Shown here one piece after another: positions 43,493 through 52,655 of a stretch of 64,000 bases of DNA; within the stretch, counting starts at the first letter, position 1; each line of letters opens with the position of its first letter. The notes under the pieces were generated by a model. The model searched no databases. It was not told the origin of the DNA and saw only the letters and a program-made list of their open reading frames with translations. The translations under genes and the position numbers were made by a program. Where the stretch lies: assembly GCA_963735055.1 (NCBI GenBank), contig CAVTJN010000014.1, positions 1 through 64,000 on the forward strand. Direction: 5' to 3'. The stretch comes from JBBITI01 sp963735055 (GTDB lineage Bacteria > Chloroflexota > Dehalococcoidia > Dehalococcoidales > UBA2162).

Positions 43493-44689
43493 ATGAAAAA
43501 CGACGAGAACCGGATGCCCCGGGCGGTGCTGCCCATGACCATGCTCCTCGCTTTTGCCATGTGGTCGCCGCTGACAGTGGTCCCGCCGATGGAGACGATC
43601 CTGGCGAAAACCCTGTCCATCACCCACGCCCAGACCAGCCTCCTCTTCAGTGGTCCGATTCTAGTGCTGGCCCTTCTGGGGATACCGGCCGGCATCATCG
43701 CCGACCGGATAGGTGTCAAGAAGGCGGCCGGCATCGGCATGATCGTCATCGCGGCCGGCACGGCGCTCAGAGGGACCGCTACCAACTACCATGCCCTCCT
43801 CGCCTTTACCGCGGTCTACGGTCTGGGCCTGGCCCTGTCCCTGCCCAACCTGCCCAAGCTGGTCAGCCTCTGTTTTCCGCGGTCGAAAGCCAATATCACC
43901 ATGGGAGTGGTTTCGGCATCCATTATCGTATCCGGCGGCCTGTCTCTGGCCATAACCATGCCCGTTGTTTACCGGCTGACAAGTTCTATTCAAGGCGTGT
44001 TTCTTGTGTGGAGCATCCCCGCCGTCCTGGCCAGCATCCTGTGGTGGCTGATCGTCAAAGATCCGCCCTGTGTAATCGTTTCGGTCGGTAACGCCGGAGC
44101 CAACGTGCGCGCTGTCCTCAGGGACCGCCGTCTCTGGCTGCTCGGCATCCTGTTTCTTCTCCACAACATCTACTTCTACACCTGGGCCGGTTGGGTACCG
44201 TCGTTTCTCCTCGGCAAGGGGGTCTCGTCAGACGTGGCCGGCTTTATCGTCTCGGTCACTCAGTGGGTGGGGATTCCGGCGGTCATCTTGGCCGCCCGCC
44301 TTTCCTCGCGGCTCGGCCGGAGAAGACCGTTTCTCTGGGCGCCCAGCATCATGCTCGCCTTCACTGCCTGGGCAATAATATGGGCCGGGATGCCCTTGAC
44401 CTGGGTAATAATGGGACTCATGGGAGCGGCCACCGTCACCCGTTTCACCACCATTCAGACGCTCCCGGTGGAGATGGTGCCGCAGACCCGGACCGGCAGC
44501 GCCAGCGGGCTGGTCACCTCCGTGGGTTATCTGGGGGCGGTTATCGGACCGCTGGCCGGCGGGCTCATCATCGACGCTACCGGCCGTTTCCCCATAGTCT
44601 TTTTCATCCTGGTGGGCGTATCGATCGCCACCACCGCCCTGGCGTTCAGCATTACGGAAACCGGCCGCGAGTTGAGACCAACTGATTGA
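43493..44689 (+). CDS. major facilitator superfamily transporter
   Basis: 398 residues from ATG 43493, though starts between 43433 and 43493 are possible. Twelve hydrophobic helices are present. The motif GIPAGIIADRIGVKKAAGIG (loop 2-3) and the second-half ILAARLSSRLGRRRPFLWA are MFS hallmarks. It is closest in style to CynX/nitrate-type or anion permeases; the substrate is unknown. It is the last gene of the AOR cluster and may import the substrate or export the product. Confidence 0.8.
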   Translation: MKNDENRMPRAVLPMTMLLAFAMWSPLTVVPPMETILAKTLSITHAQTSLLFSGPILVLALLGIPAGIIADRIGVKKAAGIGMIVIAAGTALRGTATNYHALLAFTAVYGLGLALSLPNLPKLVSLCFPRSKANITMGVVSASIIVSGGLSLAITMPVVYRLTSSIQGVFLVWSIPAVLASILWWLIVKDPPCVIVSVGNAGANVRAVLRDRRLWLLGILFLLHNIYFYTWAGWVPSFLLGKGVSSDVAGFIVSVTQWVGIPAVILAARLSSRLGRRRPFLWAPSIMLAFTAWAIIWAGMPLTWVIMGLMGAATVTRFTTIQTLPVEMVPQTRTGSASGLVTSVGYLGAVIGPLAGGLIIDATGRFPIVFFILVGVSIATTALAFSITETGRELRPTD

Positions 44690-44941
44690 GGCCCGCCGTC
44701 TGTCAGCGATGGCATCGTCAAAACGGCCCGGGATACTGTAAACAAGAAACAAGGCTAGCCGGTCAACTACCTGAGCACGCCAGGGGATGTACGGAATTGG
44801 CTTTGGACTGGGCCCCTGGCTGACGCGGCGCCGCTGATTTCCCGCCCGGAAGACCGCCTGACAAACACCCTCGCCTGACGTTGTACCCTATAGGTGCCAA
44901 CCAAGTCGTCGACGAGCCGGCTAAAGCAGGGAGATGGGAAA

Positions 44942-45160
44942 ATGGTGACAAATGTAGACGTCCGGGGACCGCTATTACCGGTGAGCGATGCGGCTCGACT
45001 TCTCTCCGTCCATCCCAACACCCTCAGACGGTGGACCGACCAGGGCATAATAAGAGCCGGTAGACTGGGCGCACGCGGTGACCGCAGATACCGGCTTGCT
45101 GATGTCCTGACTCTCTTAGAGTGTCAAAGATCGCACCAGGGGAATCCATTCGAGGACTGA
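44942..45160 (+). CDS. MerR/excisionase-type HTH protein
   Basis: 72 residues from ATG 44942 with GGGAGATGGGAAA before it. LPVSDAARLLSVHPNTLRRWTDQGIIRAGRLGARGDRRYRLADVLTLL is a MerR-type winged HTH without a C-terminal sensor domain, like excisionases and small phage-type regulators. Its stop lies inside the left arm of a 17-bp inverted repeat. No phage or integrase gene is close by, so it is probably a stand-alone small regulator. Confidence 0.8.
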   Translation: MVTNVDVRGPLLPVSDAARLLSVHPNTLRRWTDQGIIRAGRLGARGDRRYRLADVLTLLECQRSHQGNPFED

Positions 45161-45214
45161 ATACCTTCCTCTAAGAAAGGACTGAATATTTCCCTTTGAG
45201 GAAGGTATTCAGTC
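45155..45214. terminator. 17-bp perfect inverted repeat after the MerR-like gene
   Basis: GACTGAATACCTTCCTC (45155-45171) is repeated in exact inverted form at 45198-45214 with a 26-base loop. The loop itself carries another GGACTGAATA copy. The left arm contains the gene's stop codon. There is no T-tract, so it may be a bidirectional terminator or the remnant of a small inverted-repeat element. The rest of the spacer to 45415 holds nothing recognisable. Confidence 0.5.
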
Positions 45215-45415
45215 ATTGTTCGCCAATACCGCTGAAGGCCCACTAACAACCACAACTGCCCGCCAATCCCAACATCAAAACCTCACCCTTCGGAAATGCG
45301 AGCGCGCTGCATTGTCGATCCATCCGGCCAGCAAGACCAGGGACCACGTACGCCGGCGAAGCAGTGCTCTTTGCCCATTGACGGAACGTCACCGGAGGCT
45401 GAAGTGGGAATCGAA

Positions 45416-45444
45416 TTGACAGCGGTGTAGCCAGGGCGTATCAT
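45416..45444 (+). promoter_or_regulatory. near-consensus sigma70 promoter of the 45494 SDR
   Basis: TTGACA (45416-45421), a 17-base spacer and TATCAT (45439-45444). It is the best promoter match in the window, 50 bases before the ATG at 45494. Confidence 0.65.
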
Positions 45445-45493
45445 CCCGGTGCGACCCGCCCCCGCAAAAAAGACGTCAAGGAGAAATTGGGAA

Positions 45494-46525
45494 ATGGCAG
45501 ATACCCTCAATGTCCGTCCCCTGGTCATGGAGCGAACCGGATTGCGCGGCGGCGCCCTGGCAGGAGAGGTGGCCCTGATCACCGGTGGTGGCGGCAACAT
45601 TGGCCTGGGCACGGCCCGCTCTTTGGCCTGGCTGGGAGCCCGGATCGTTATTGCCCAGCGGACTGCGGCCACCGGTGCGGCGGCGGCCACCCTGATCGAG
45701 CGCGAGAACGGACCGGGCACCGCTCTTTTTGTGCAGACCGACATCGCCGACAAAGAGAGCGTCAAGGCGCTCGCCGCCAAGGCGGTCGAGAAGTTCGGCA
45801 AAGTGGACATCCTGGTAAACAACGCCATGCCGATGGGTATCGGCGGGCAGTCAGTCCTGAGCACCGACGTCGATGACATGGACAAGCAGTATGCCGTTTC
45901 CATAAGAGGAACCGCCCTGTGCCTGCAGACGTTCGTCCCGGGCATGCGGGAGCGGCATCACGGGGTGGTCACCTACCTGGCGTCGGGGTTCCGCATGCCG
46001 ACCAGCAGCGGTACCTACTACGCCATCAAAGCCGGTACCAGCGCCATGATGTTGGCGCTGGCCGGAGAACTGGGCGACGTCAAGCAGTCAGGGGTAGCCG
46101 TCTTCACGCTGGTTCCCGGATGGGTCGCGACCCCCCGCCCGGTCGAGCCGGCGGCAGGACCGCTGCGGCAGTCCTTTCCCGGAATCAACGTCGGCTACGA
46201 CGGCCCGATGCCCCCGGAAGATTTGGGGGCCGCCCTGGCCTACTCCATCGTCCACGCCGCCGAAATACATGGCGCCGGCATCACGGTGGGCCAGGTCCAC
46301 AAGTACCTGAAATGGCCGTTCCCGAGGCCGGACCTGGTGCCCCGGGCCGACTTCGACCGCATCCGGGACGCCGTCGGCGTGCGGCTGCTCGGCTATTTGG
46401 GCCCGGGCTTTGACCGCCCCGGCGAACCGAAGGTCTCGATCAACCGCTCCGCCGCCAAACCCGGGGAGTCGCTCAATTTCATGGCCTTCATGTCGTCCGA
46501 GGCGGTACAGAAGGAGATCGGCTAG
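45494..46525 (+). CDS. short-chain dehydrogenase/reductase with C-terminal extension
   Basis: 343 residues from ATG 45494; AAGGAG lies 14 bases upstream. The cofactor motif is VALITGGGGNIGLGTARSLAW, with LVNNAMPMG, ASGFRMPTSSGTYYAIKAG for the Tyr/Lys pair, and VPGWVATPRP. It is ~90 residues longer than a typical SDR, the extra part (KWPFPRPDLVPRADFDRI onward) lying at the C-terminus. It is transcribed from a strong promoter, separate from its neighbours. Confidence 0.85.
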   Translation: MADTLNVRPLVMERTGLRGGALAGEVALITGGGGNIGLGTARSLAWLGARIVIAQRTAATGAAAATLIERENGPGTALFVQTDIADKESVKALAAKAVEKFGKVDILVNNAMPMGIGGQSVLSTDVDDMDKQYAVSIRGTALCLQTFVPGMRERHHGVVTYLASGFRMPTSSGTYYAIKAGTSAMMLALAGELGDVKQSGVAVFTLVPGWVATPRPVEPAAGPLRQSFPGINVGYDGPMPPEDLGAALAYSIVHAAEIHGAGITVGQVHKYLKWPFPRPDLVPRADFDRIRDAVGVRLLGYLGPGFDRPGEPKVSINRSAAKPGESLNFMAFMSSEAVQKEIG

Positions 46526-46537
46526 CCGCCGGCTGGA

Positions 46538-46680
46538 GTAGTGCATCTAACGATTCGTTACTTTCCTTGGATCCGGAGTCACGATCCGCGCCCTTCGACC
46601 CCACTCCGCTGCGCTTCCGGGACTTTCAGCAAGCTCGGGGTGAGCGGAATCAGACGATAGCGCTATTTGAGATGCACTAC
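46538..46680. mobile_element. 143-bp MITE-like element with 11-bp terminal inverted repeats
   Basis: GTAGTGCATCT (46538-46548) is mirrored by AGATGCACTAC (46670-46680). The interior is GC-rich with CTTCGACCCC, GCTGCGCTTCC and AGCAAGCTCGGGGTGAGCGG, and encodes nothing. TA dinucleotides sit at both ends, as in IS630/Tc1-type insertion. A second copy in opposite orientation is at 54931-55085 and a partial one near 48405-48480. Confidence 0.65.
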
Positions 46681-46753
46681 ACTAGAGAACCGCAGCTGCC
46701 CGTCTTTGGCGGATAATCGACCTGGACAACTGTTATGTAAAGGGGAGGAAAGA

Positions 46754-48091
46754 ATGGACAAGAAATGGGAAGAGATGTCATCGGACGAAAGGCAGGAAAC
46801 ACTGTTCCAAAGATGGATTTCACCCGAAGGGGTGCAGTTCGCCAGCCCGCAAGCCGAGAAGCTCTACAAGGAACGGACCACCCGGATAAAAGATGCCATC
46901 CAGTTGAAGAAGCTGCCGGACCGGGTCCCGGTGATGCTCATTCCCAGCTTTGCCCCGGCCTTCTACTCCGGACTCACCCCGCGCGACGTCATGTATGACT
47001 ATGACAAGATCCGGGACGCCTGGAAAAAGTTCTACGTTGACTTTCAGCCGGACACGCACGGAGGCTGCGCCGTCCCCAGCCCGGGCAAGTTCCTGGAGAT
47101 TCTCGACTTCAAGCTATACAAGTGGCCCGGCCACGGACTCCCGCCGCAGACCACGTATCAGGCTATCGAAGGCGAATACATGAAGGCGGACGAATATGAC
47201 GTCCTGATCCAGAATCCGCTTTACTTCTTCTACTACACCTGGCCGTCACGGGTATTCGGCGCCCTGGAACCGATCCAGACCCTGCCCCACCTCTCCTGCC
47301 TCACCGAAATGTATGGCGTGTCTTTTCCGTTCATCCCTTACGGTCTGCCCCCGGTCCAGGCCGCCTACAAGGCCCTGCTGGAAGCCGGGAACGAAGCCCT
47401 GAAATGGGTCGCCGCCATCGGCCCTTTCGACAAGGAGATGCCCGAACTGGGATTTCCGGCCCACCAGGCCGGCCCCACCAAGGCCCCGTTTGACGTGATC
47501 GGGGACACCCTCCGGGGCACCAAAGGCATCATGCTGGACATGTACCGCCAGCCCGAGAAGCTCCTCCAAGCGATGGATGTCCTGACGCCCATGTTCATTC
47601 AACTGGGCGTCGCCGCCGCCAAACAGGCCGGAAATCCGCTCATCTTTATCCCCCTGCACAAAGGCGCCGATGGTTTCCTATCCGACGCCCAATTCCGGAA
47701 ATTCTACTGGCCCAGCCTCAGAAATGTCCTCATGGGCCTGATCGATGAGGGCGTGGTGCCGTTCATCTGGGCGGAGGGGGGTTACAACTCGCGGCTGGAG
47801 GTGATCCGGGACCTGCCCAAGGGCAAGACGGCCTGGCTGTTCGATGCGACCGACATGGCCAAGGCCAAGGAAGCCTTGGGGGGCATTGCCTGCGTGGCAG
47901 GCAACATGCCCATCGGGTTACTGACCGTGGGGTCGCCTCAAGGCGCCGTTGACTACGCCCGGAAACTCATCGATACCTGCGGCAAGGGCGGCGGTTACAT
48001 TATGGCCAACGGGGCCTTCTTTGACGAGGTGAAATATGAAAACCTGAAGGCCATCGTCGACGTCGTCAAGGAGTACGGCGTCTATAAGTAG
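46754..48091 (+). CDS. uroporphyrinogen decarboxylase-like (URO-D family) protein
   Basis: 445 residues from ATG 46754, seven bases after GGGGAGGAA; the ORF upstream is non-conserved. It has a URO-D/MtbA-type TIM barrel (RVPVMLIPSFAPAFYSGLTPRDVMYDY, FEVIGDTLRGTKGIMLDMY-like core, PLHKGADGFLSDAQFRKFYWPSL, ACVAGNMPIGLLTVG, CGKGGGYIMANGAFFDEV). Most anaerobe paralogues of this type are not heme enzymes but cobalamin-dependent methyltransferase-like or unknown proteins. No corrinoid protein gene is adjacent. The MITE-like element lies 70 bases upstream and may supply or disrupt its promoter. Confidence 0.75.
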   Translation: MDKKWEEMSSDERQETLFQRWISPEGVQFASPQAEKLYKERTTRIKDAIQLKKLPDRVPVMLIPSFAPAFYSGLTPRDVMYDYDKIRDAWKKFYVDFQPDTHGGCAVPSPGKFLEILDFKLYKWPGHGLPPQTTYQAIEGEYMKADEYDVLIQNPLYFFYYTWPSRVFGALEPIQTLPHLSCLTEMYGVSFPFIPYGLPPVQAAYKALLEAGNEALKWVAAIGPFDKEMPELGFPAHQAGPTKAPFDVIGDTLRGTKGIMLDMYRQPEKLLQAMDVLTPMFIQLGVAAAKQAGNPLIFIPLHKGADGFLSDAQFRKFYWPSLRNVLMGLIDEGVVPFIWAEGGYNSRLEVIRDLPKGKTAWLFDATDMAKAKEALGGIACVAGNMPIGLLTVGSPQGAVDYARKLIDTCGKGGGYIMANGAFFDEVKYENLKAIVDVVKEYGVYK

Positions 48092-48902
48092 ACAGGTAGA
48101 CCTGATGACCCGGCCCGAACCGGCCCCGTAGTGACGTTTGGGGGAATCCGGGTGGGGGTGGGACGTGGATGGCCGGGTCTCCGTATGGTCTCCGGAGCGA
48201 GGAAGACGACCATTCTGCGGGAGGGAGGACAACCACAGGGGGTCAAGTCCGGCCATGACGGTGACTTGGTCCCATAAGTCACGGGGCTCGGATTGCTTCG
48301 TCCCTGCGGTCCTCGCAATGACTGGGGGTGGTCAAGGGGACACTCGGCATCAGCGATAGCTTAACCGCAAGCGGTTACCCCTTGACCATTCCTCGGTACG
48401 CTCGGAAGCGGACGACCACTTCTGCGCTTCCTTCGACCCCGCTTCCTTCGACAAGCTCAGGATGAGCGGGGGGCAGGCAGGATCCTCTGGATTCCCTCAA
48501 GGACAAGCCTCGAGGACAAGCCCATTCCCGTGTCGGAGCACGGGACAAGTTTCGTGGGAATGACGGGGGGGGTAGGGCGAAGGGAATGGGAGGGTAGCAG
48601 GCAGGATCTGGTCTCCGTAAGAGGGTGGTCAACCACAAGTGGTTTCCGTATGGTCTCCGGAATAAGTGGTCTCCGAAAGAAGGTGGACGACCATTCTCCG
48701 CTGCGTTCCGAAGAAGACGACCACCTGCGGGAGGGGGGACAACCACCTTCGGACGATTGGGCGTTCTGGATTCCCGCCTTCGCGGGAATGGCGTGAAGGC
48801 GTTCCGAAGAAGACGACCATGCAAGGCAGCCCCGGTGGAAAAGGCGGCAATTCGGACTATGATTATCTGGGGCATCGATCACTTCGCAGGGGGTGAAATT
48901 CA
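48092..48902. repeat. 810-bp non-coding region with degenerate direct repeats
   Basis: Repeated phrases occur throughout: GAAGACGACCATTCTGCG and GACAACCAC variants (48205-48240, 48685-48750), GTATGGTCTCCGGA (48183, 48648) and CCTTCGAC (48435-48460). A perfect hairpin ATTCCCGC-CTTC-GCGGGAAT lies at 48770-48789. Part of it (48405-48480) resembles the interior of the MITE-like element. I see no ORF with coding character. It appears to be a graveyard of short dispersed repeats typical of large intergenic regions in this type of genome. Confidence 0.55.
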
Positions 48903-51614
48903 ATGCAAGAAGCACGCACCGGGCCGGACCTCGCCAAGTACCGCCGGGAGGAGATCCTCAAAGAGGGGCAGCGGATATTGCTCAGGGCCATCGAGAGAGG
49001 GGATGTTCCTTTGTGGCGTTCTTTCATCTCCCGGTTAAGTGAGGATACCAAGTATCTGCGGTTTCACAGCATACCCCGGGAAATGACCGAGGAAGATGCC
49101 ATCCGTTACTGTACGGTCGACTATGCCAACTCTTTCGCGTATGTTGCCGAAACAGGCACGCGCCAGGACAGGAAGATCATCGGCATCGCCCGGTATTACC
49201 GCTTGCCCAACAGACGTTCCGCCGAGGTCGCTTTCGCCATTGAGGATCCCTATCAGAAGATCGGGCTGGGCACCAAGCTCATCGAAGCGCTGGTAGACGT
49301 GGCCCGGGAGAATGAGATCTCAATCTTTGAAGCCAATGTCCTCGGCCAGAATTCGCAGATGATGGAAGCCTTCCGGCATTACGGTTTTCATGTCTCCAGC
49401 TATCTCGAAGGCGGCGAATATCATGTCACTTTTCCGATAAGGCAAACGCAAGCCGTAGACCGGAACGAGGCCCGCCGTGACCGGATTGCCACCGTAGCTT
49501 CGCTGCAGGCGATACTCAACCCAACATCGGTCGCTATTATCGGAGCCGCCCGCCATCCCGGCACGATCGGCAATCTGCTGATGCGCTGCATCCTGCAGAG
49601 CGGTTTCTCCGGAATCGTATATCCGGTCAATCCCAATACCGAAGCGGTACTTTCGGTCAAGTCCTATCCGTCGGTGGTGGACATTCCGGGCAAGGTAGAC
49701 ATGGCCATCATTGCGGTGCCGGCGCCCATCGTCAGCCGGGTGGCCGATGAATGCGGACAGAAAGGCGTGCGGGCCCTGATTGTCATCTCGGATGGATTCC
49801 GGGAGAGAAACCCGGAAGGCGCCATCCGGGAGGAAGAGCTGAGGAATATCACCCTCAGCTACGGCATGAGACTGATCGGCCCCAACTGTATGGGGGTCAT
49901 CAATACCGACCCGGCCATGAGGCTGAACGCCACCTTTTCCCAGGTGTACCCCGGGACAGGCAGCGTAGCTTTCCTGTCCCAGAGCGGTGCCATGGGTTTG
50001 ACCATTCTGGAATACGCGAAGAACCTCAATATGGGTATTTCCACTTTCGTCAGCGTGGGCAATCGGGCCGATGTCTCCTCCAACGACCTGCTGCAGTACT
50101 GGGAACAGGACCGGGCCACCAAAGTCATTCTGCTCTACATAGAGTCGTTCGGTAATCCCAGACAGTTTGCCAGAATCGCGCGGCGGGTATCTTCAAGAAA
50201 ACCAATCGTCGCCGTAAAAGCGGGGAGCACGGCGGCCGGCGCCAGAGCGGCATCATCCCATACCGGCGCCCTGGCCACTTCGGACATTGCCTCTGATGTA
50301 CTGTTCCAAAATGCGGGCATCATTAGAGTCAACTCCGTGGAAGAACTCTTCAATCTGGGGACACTGCTATCCACCCAACCGTTACCCAAAGGCAGAAGAC
50401 TGGTCATCGTCACCAACGGCGGCGGCCCGGGAATTATGGCCGCTGATGCCGCCTCTTTGAATGGACTGGAGGTGATCGAGCTCCCCGCGGACGCGGCCGA
50501 CCAGATCAGGCCAATACTGAAACGGAGCATCAATCTGGGCAACCCCATCGACACTACCGCCGGGGCCACCGCCGGGGAGTACGAAGGAATACTGAGGGTG
50601 CTGGCGGCCGCCAAGGACGTTGACGCGGTGCTGGCCATTTTCGCACCCCCGATGGTCGTTGAGACCAGAGACATGGAAGAAGCCCTGCGGCGCGTGGCGC
50701 CGTTCTTCTGGCGTTCCAAGAAGCCGTTACTCGGCTGTTTCATCGGGCAAAAAGGTCTGAGGGCGCAACTGGGGACCCATGGCCACTACATTCCCCTCTA
50801 TACCTTCCCCGAAGAAGCCATTCTGTCATTGAGGCGGGCGGCGGAGTATTCCGAACTGCGGCGCAAACCGCGGGGAAAGATCCCGGCAATAAAGGATATT
50901 CAAAGGGCGAAAGCCCGCCAGTTAATGGACACGGTGATGAAGAACAGTACGGAAAGGCCGCTGTCGCTTTCGGCCGGCGAAGTGTCGGAATTGCTCTCGT
51001 GTTACGGGATACGCCAGGCGGGACTCATCGTAGCCAGGACCTCGTTCGAGGCAAGAACCGCCGCGAAACAGTTGGGCTTCCCGGTGGCGGTCAAACTGGC
51101 ATCGCCGACGATTACCCATAAGACGGATGTCGGGGGCGTGGTATTAAATGTCGCCTCCGAGGACGGGGTGGAAGAAGCCTACCACACCATCAGGAAGAAC
51201 CTGGAGAAGCTCGGCCGCGAGAAGGAGATGTCCGGGGTGACCGTGCAGCAAATGATAACCGGCGGAATCGAGACCATTGTCGGCGTCAGCCAGGACCCGT
51301 CTTTCGGACCTTTGATGATGTTCGGTTCCGGCGGGATCTATGCCGAGTTAATCAAGGATGTCACTTTCAAGCTTCATCCGATCACGGACCTGGACGCAAA
51401 TGAAATGATAGCCTCGTTGAAAATGACCCGGTTGTTCGAAGGCTACCGCGGATCACCGCCGAGCGACGTCAGGTCGATTCAGGACCTGCTGCTGCGGGTG
51501 TCGGCCATGGTGGAGGCCATGCCGGAAATCGCCGAACTCGACCTCAATCCGGTGAACGTCAGGCCCAGGGACGAAGGCTATTGGGTGGTCGATGCCAGGA
51601 TCATCGTCAAGTGA
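48903..51614 (+). CDS. GNAT acetyltransferase fused to ADP-forming acyl-CoA synthetase (Pat/acetate-CoA ligase family)
   Basis: 903 residues. The N-terminal GNAT domain (~40-190) has RYYRLPNRRSAEVAFAIEDPYQKIGLGTKLIEALVDVARE. A CoA-binding Rossmann domain follows (SVAIIGAARHPGTIGN), then succinyl-CoA-ligase-like domains with the catalytic His in ASSHTGALA. A C-terminal ATP-grasp domain (FPVAVKLASPTITHKTDVGGV, NPVNVRPRDEG) ends the protein. In enterobacterial PatZ the GNAT domain is at the C-terminus; here it leads. It either makes acetyl-CoA/ATP or acetylates a CoA synthetase in response to nucleotide. ATG 48903 has AGGGGGTG upstream. Confidence 0.9.
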   Translation: MQEARTGPDLAKYRREEILKEGQRILLRAIERGDVPLWRSFISRLSEDTKYLRFHSIPREMTEEDAIRYCTVDYANSFAYVAETGTRQDRKIIGIARYYRLPNRRSAEVAFAIEDPYQKIGLGTKLIEALVDVARENEISIFEANVLGQNSQMMEAFRHYGFHVSSYLEGGEYHVTFPIRQTQAVDRNEARRDRIATVASLQAILNPTSVAIIGAARHPGTIGNLLMRCILQSGFSGIVYPVNPNTEAVLSVKSYPSVVDIPGKVDMAIIAVPAPIVSRVADECGQKGVRALIVISDGFRERNPEGAIREEELRNITLSYGMRLIGPNCMGVINTDPAMRLNATFSQVYPGTGSVAFLSQSGAMGLTILEYAKNLNMGISTFVSVGNRADVSSNDLLQYWEQDRATKVILLYIESFGNPRQFARIARRVSSRKPIVAVKAGSTAAGARAASSHTGALATSDIASDVLFQNAGIIRVNSVEELFNLGTLLSTQPLPKGRRLVIVTNGGGPGIMAADAASLNGLEVIELPADAADQIRPILKRSINLGNPIDTTAGATAGEYEGILRVLAAAKDVDAVLAIFAPPMVVETRDMEEALRRVAPFFWRSKKPLLGCFIGQKGLRAQLGTHGHYIPLYTFPEEAILSLRRAAEYSELRRKPRGKIPAIKDIQRAKARQLMDTVMKNSTERPLSLSAGEVSELLSCYGIRQAGLIVARTSFEARTAAKQLGFPVAVKLASPTITHKTDVGGVVLNVASEDGVEEAYHTIRKNLEKLGREKEMSGVTVQQMITGGIETIVGVSQDPSFGPLMMFGSGGIYAELIKDVTFKLHPITDLDANEMIASLKMTRLFEGYRGSPPSDVRSIQDLLLRVSAMVEAMPEIAELDLNPVNVRPRDEGYWVVDARIIVK

Positions 51615-51629
51615 CGGGCGTACGTATTC

Positions 51630-52154
51630 TTACTTTCGCCCTTCCAGCCAGGCTAACACGGCCCGGGCCGCCAGAGGTACCTCAAGGGAAGGCTGACTCC
51701 CCTCCAGGGCGGTCAGGACCGGCTTCAGTGCTTTAGCCATGTCGCCTTTTCGGATGTCGTGCAGTACGTGATGGATGCCCTCGCGCAGCCAATCGGAATC
51801 GGGATGGGCGACCAGCGCGGCCAGCAGAGGGGCGATCGCCTTTCGTCCCATACGAATCAATCCCTCGGCCGCCAGCCAGCGGACATCAAATTCCTTGTCC
51901 GACATGGCTTCCAAAAGGGCCCTGATCGACCGCTCGTCACCGATTTGACTGAGCGCTTTGGCTGCTTCCCAGCGCACCCAATGGTGCCGGTCGGACAGGG
52001 CGTCGATCAACGGGGCCACGGCCTGCGCCTTGTAGGCCACAAGCTGCCGGCGGGCTTTAACGCGGGCGATGCCGTCGCCACCGCTAAGCTGTTCGATCAG
52101 CGACTTGACACTCGGTCTGGCGGCCTTGCCGGAAGTCGAGTTACCTGTTGCCAC
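51630..52154 (-). CDS. HEAT-repeat protein
   Basis: 174 residues with four HEAT/PBS-lyase-like repeats: VAPLIDALSDRHHWVRWEAAKALSQIGDERSIRALLEAMSDKEFDVRWLAAEGLIRMG, and so on. Such scaffolds bind proteins; bilin-lyase activity is not implied. It is convergent with the acyl-CoA synthetase gene and is followed on the minus strand by no partner. ATG 52154 is chosen by frame and repeat phase. Confidence 0.8.
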   Translation of the reverse strand: MATGNSTSGKAARPSVKSLIEQLSGGDGIARVKARRQLVAYKAQAVAPLIDALSDRHHWVRWEAAKALSQIGDERSIRALLEAMSDKEFDVRWLAAEGLIRMGRKAIAPLLAALVAHPDSDWLREGIHHVLHDIRKGDMAKALKPVLTALEGSQPSLEVPLAARAVLAWLEGRK

Positions 52155-52241
52155 CCCTTGCCTCCACCGGTTTATTTGTTGTCTTCACCCGACCCGGAAA
52201 CCCGGCCTGATGACCGAGCCTCCGGCTGAAATGCCCGGCGC

Positions 52242-52637
52242 TCAGGTTACTTTCAGTTCCTTACTTGACTGCCAGAGTCCATGAATGTTGCACAGGCTGG
52301 CGGCGTACAGAACTCCCGGCTTGTTCACTTTGAGTTCGGCCGTTACTTCAGGGTGGGTATAAACCGGGCCCTGATTGGGACCCGCCGCGGACTCGCCGTG
52401 GGATGAGAATTCGAAGCGCCCCACTTCGTAAGAAAACTTGTCCCCATCCGCCCGGAAATATACCGAAATCCAGCTTATATGGTGCTCGGTGGTATTCGGG
52501 TGCGGATCCTGTTTCCCCACCGTCACCTTCAGAGCAAACACTTCCCCGGCCTTTACTTCATCGGGGCACTCCATTACCGGGACGTGTTTCTCCTTCTTCC
52601 AATCGGCCGTCTGATACAGGTCTCCCATCTGGCTCAT
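52242..52637 (-). CDS. class II superoxide reductase (neelaredoxin/desulfoferrodoxin C-terminal domain)
   Basis: 131 residues. The metal ligands read off as His in EKHVPVMECP, two His in HPNTTEHHISWISV, Cys and His in SLCNIHGLWQ. This is the mononuclear Fe(His)4(Cys) centre of superoxide reductases. The N-terminal desulforedoxin domain is absent, so it is class II. It reduces superoxide to peroxide in the cytoplasm and is a mark of an anaerobe or microaerophile. The reductant could be a rubredoxin not seen in this window. Confidence 0.9.
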   Translation of the reverse strand: MSQMGDLYQTADWKKEKHVPVMECPDEVKAGEVFALKVTVGKQDPHPNTTEHHISWISVYFRADGDKFSYEVGRFEFSSHGESAAGPNQGPVYTHPEVTAELKVNKPGVLYAASLCNIHGLWQSSKELKVT

Positions 52638-52655
52638 ATTCCATTCCCTCCAGTT

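Noticed and set aside
48404..48900. CRISPR-like array suspected in the repeated region
   Set aside because: The repeats are degenerate, unequal in length and irregularly spaced, with no cas genes nearby.
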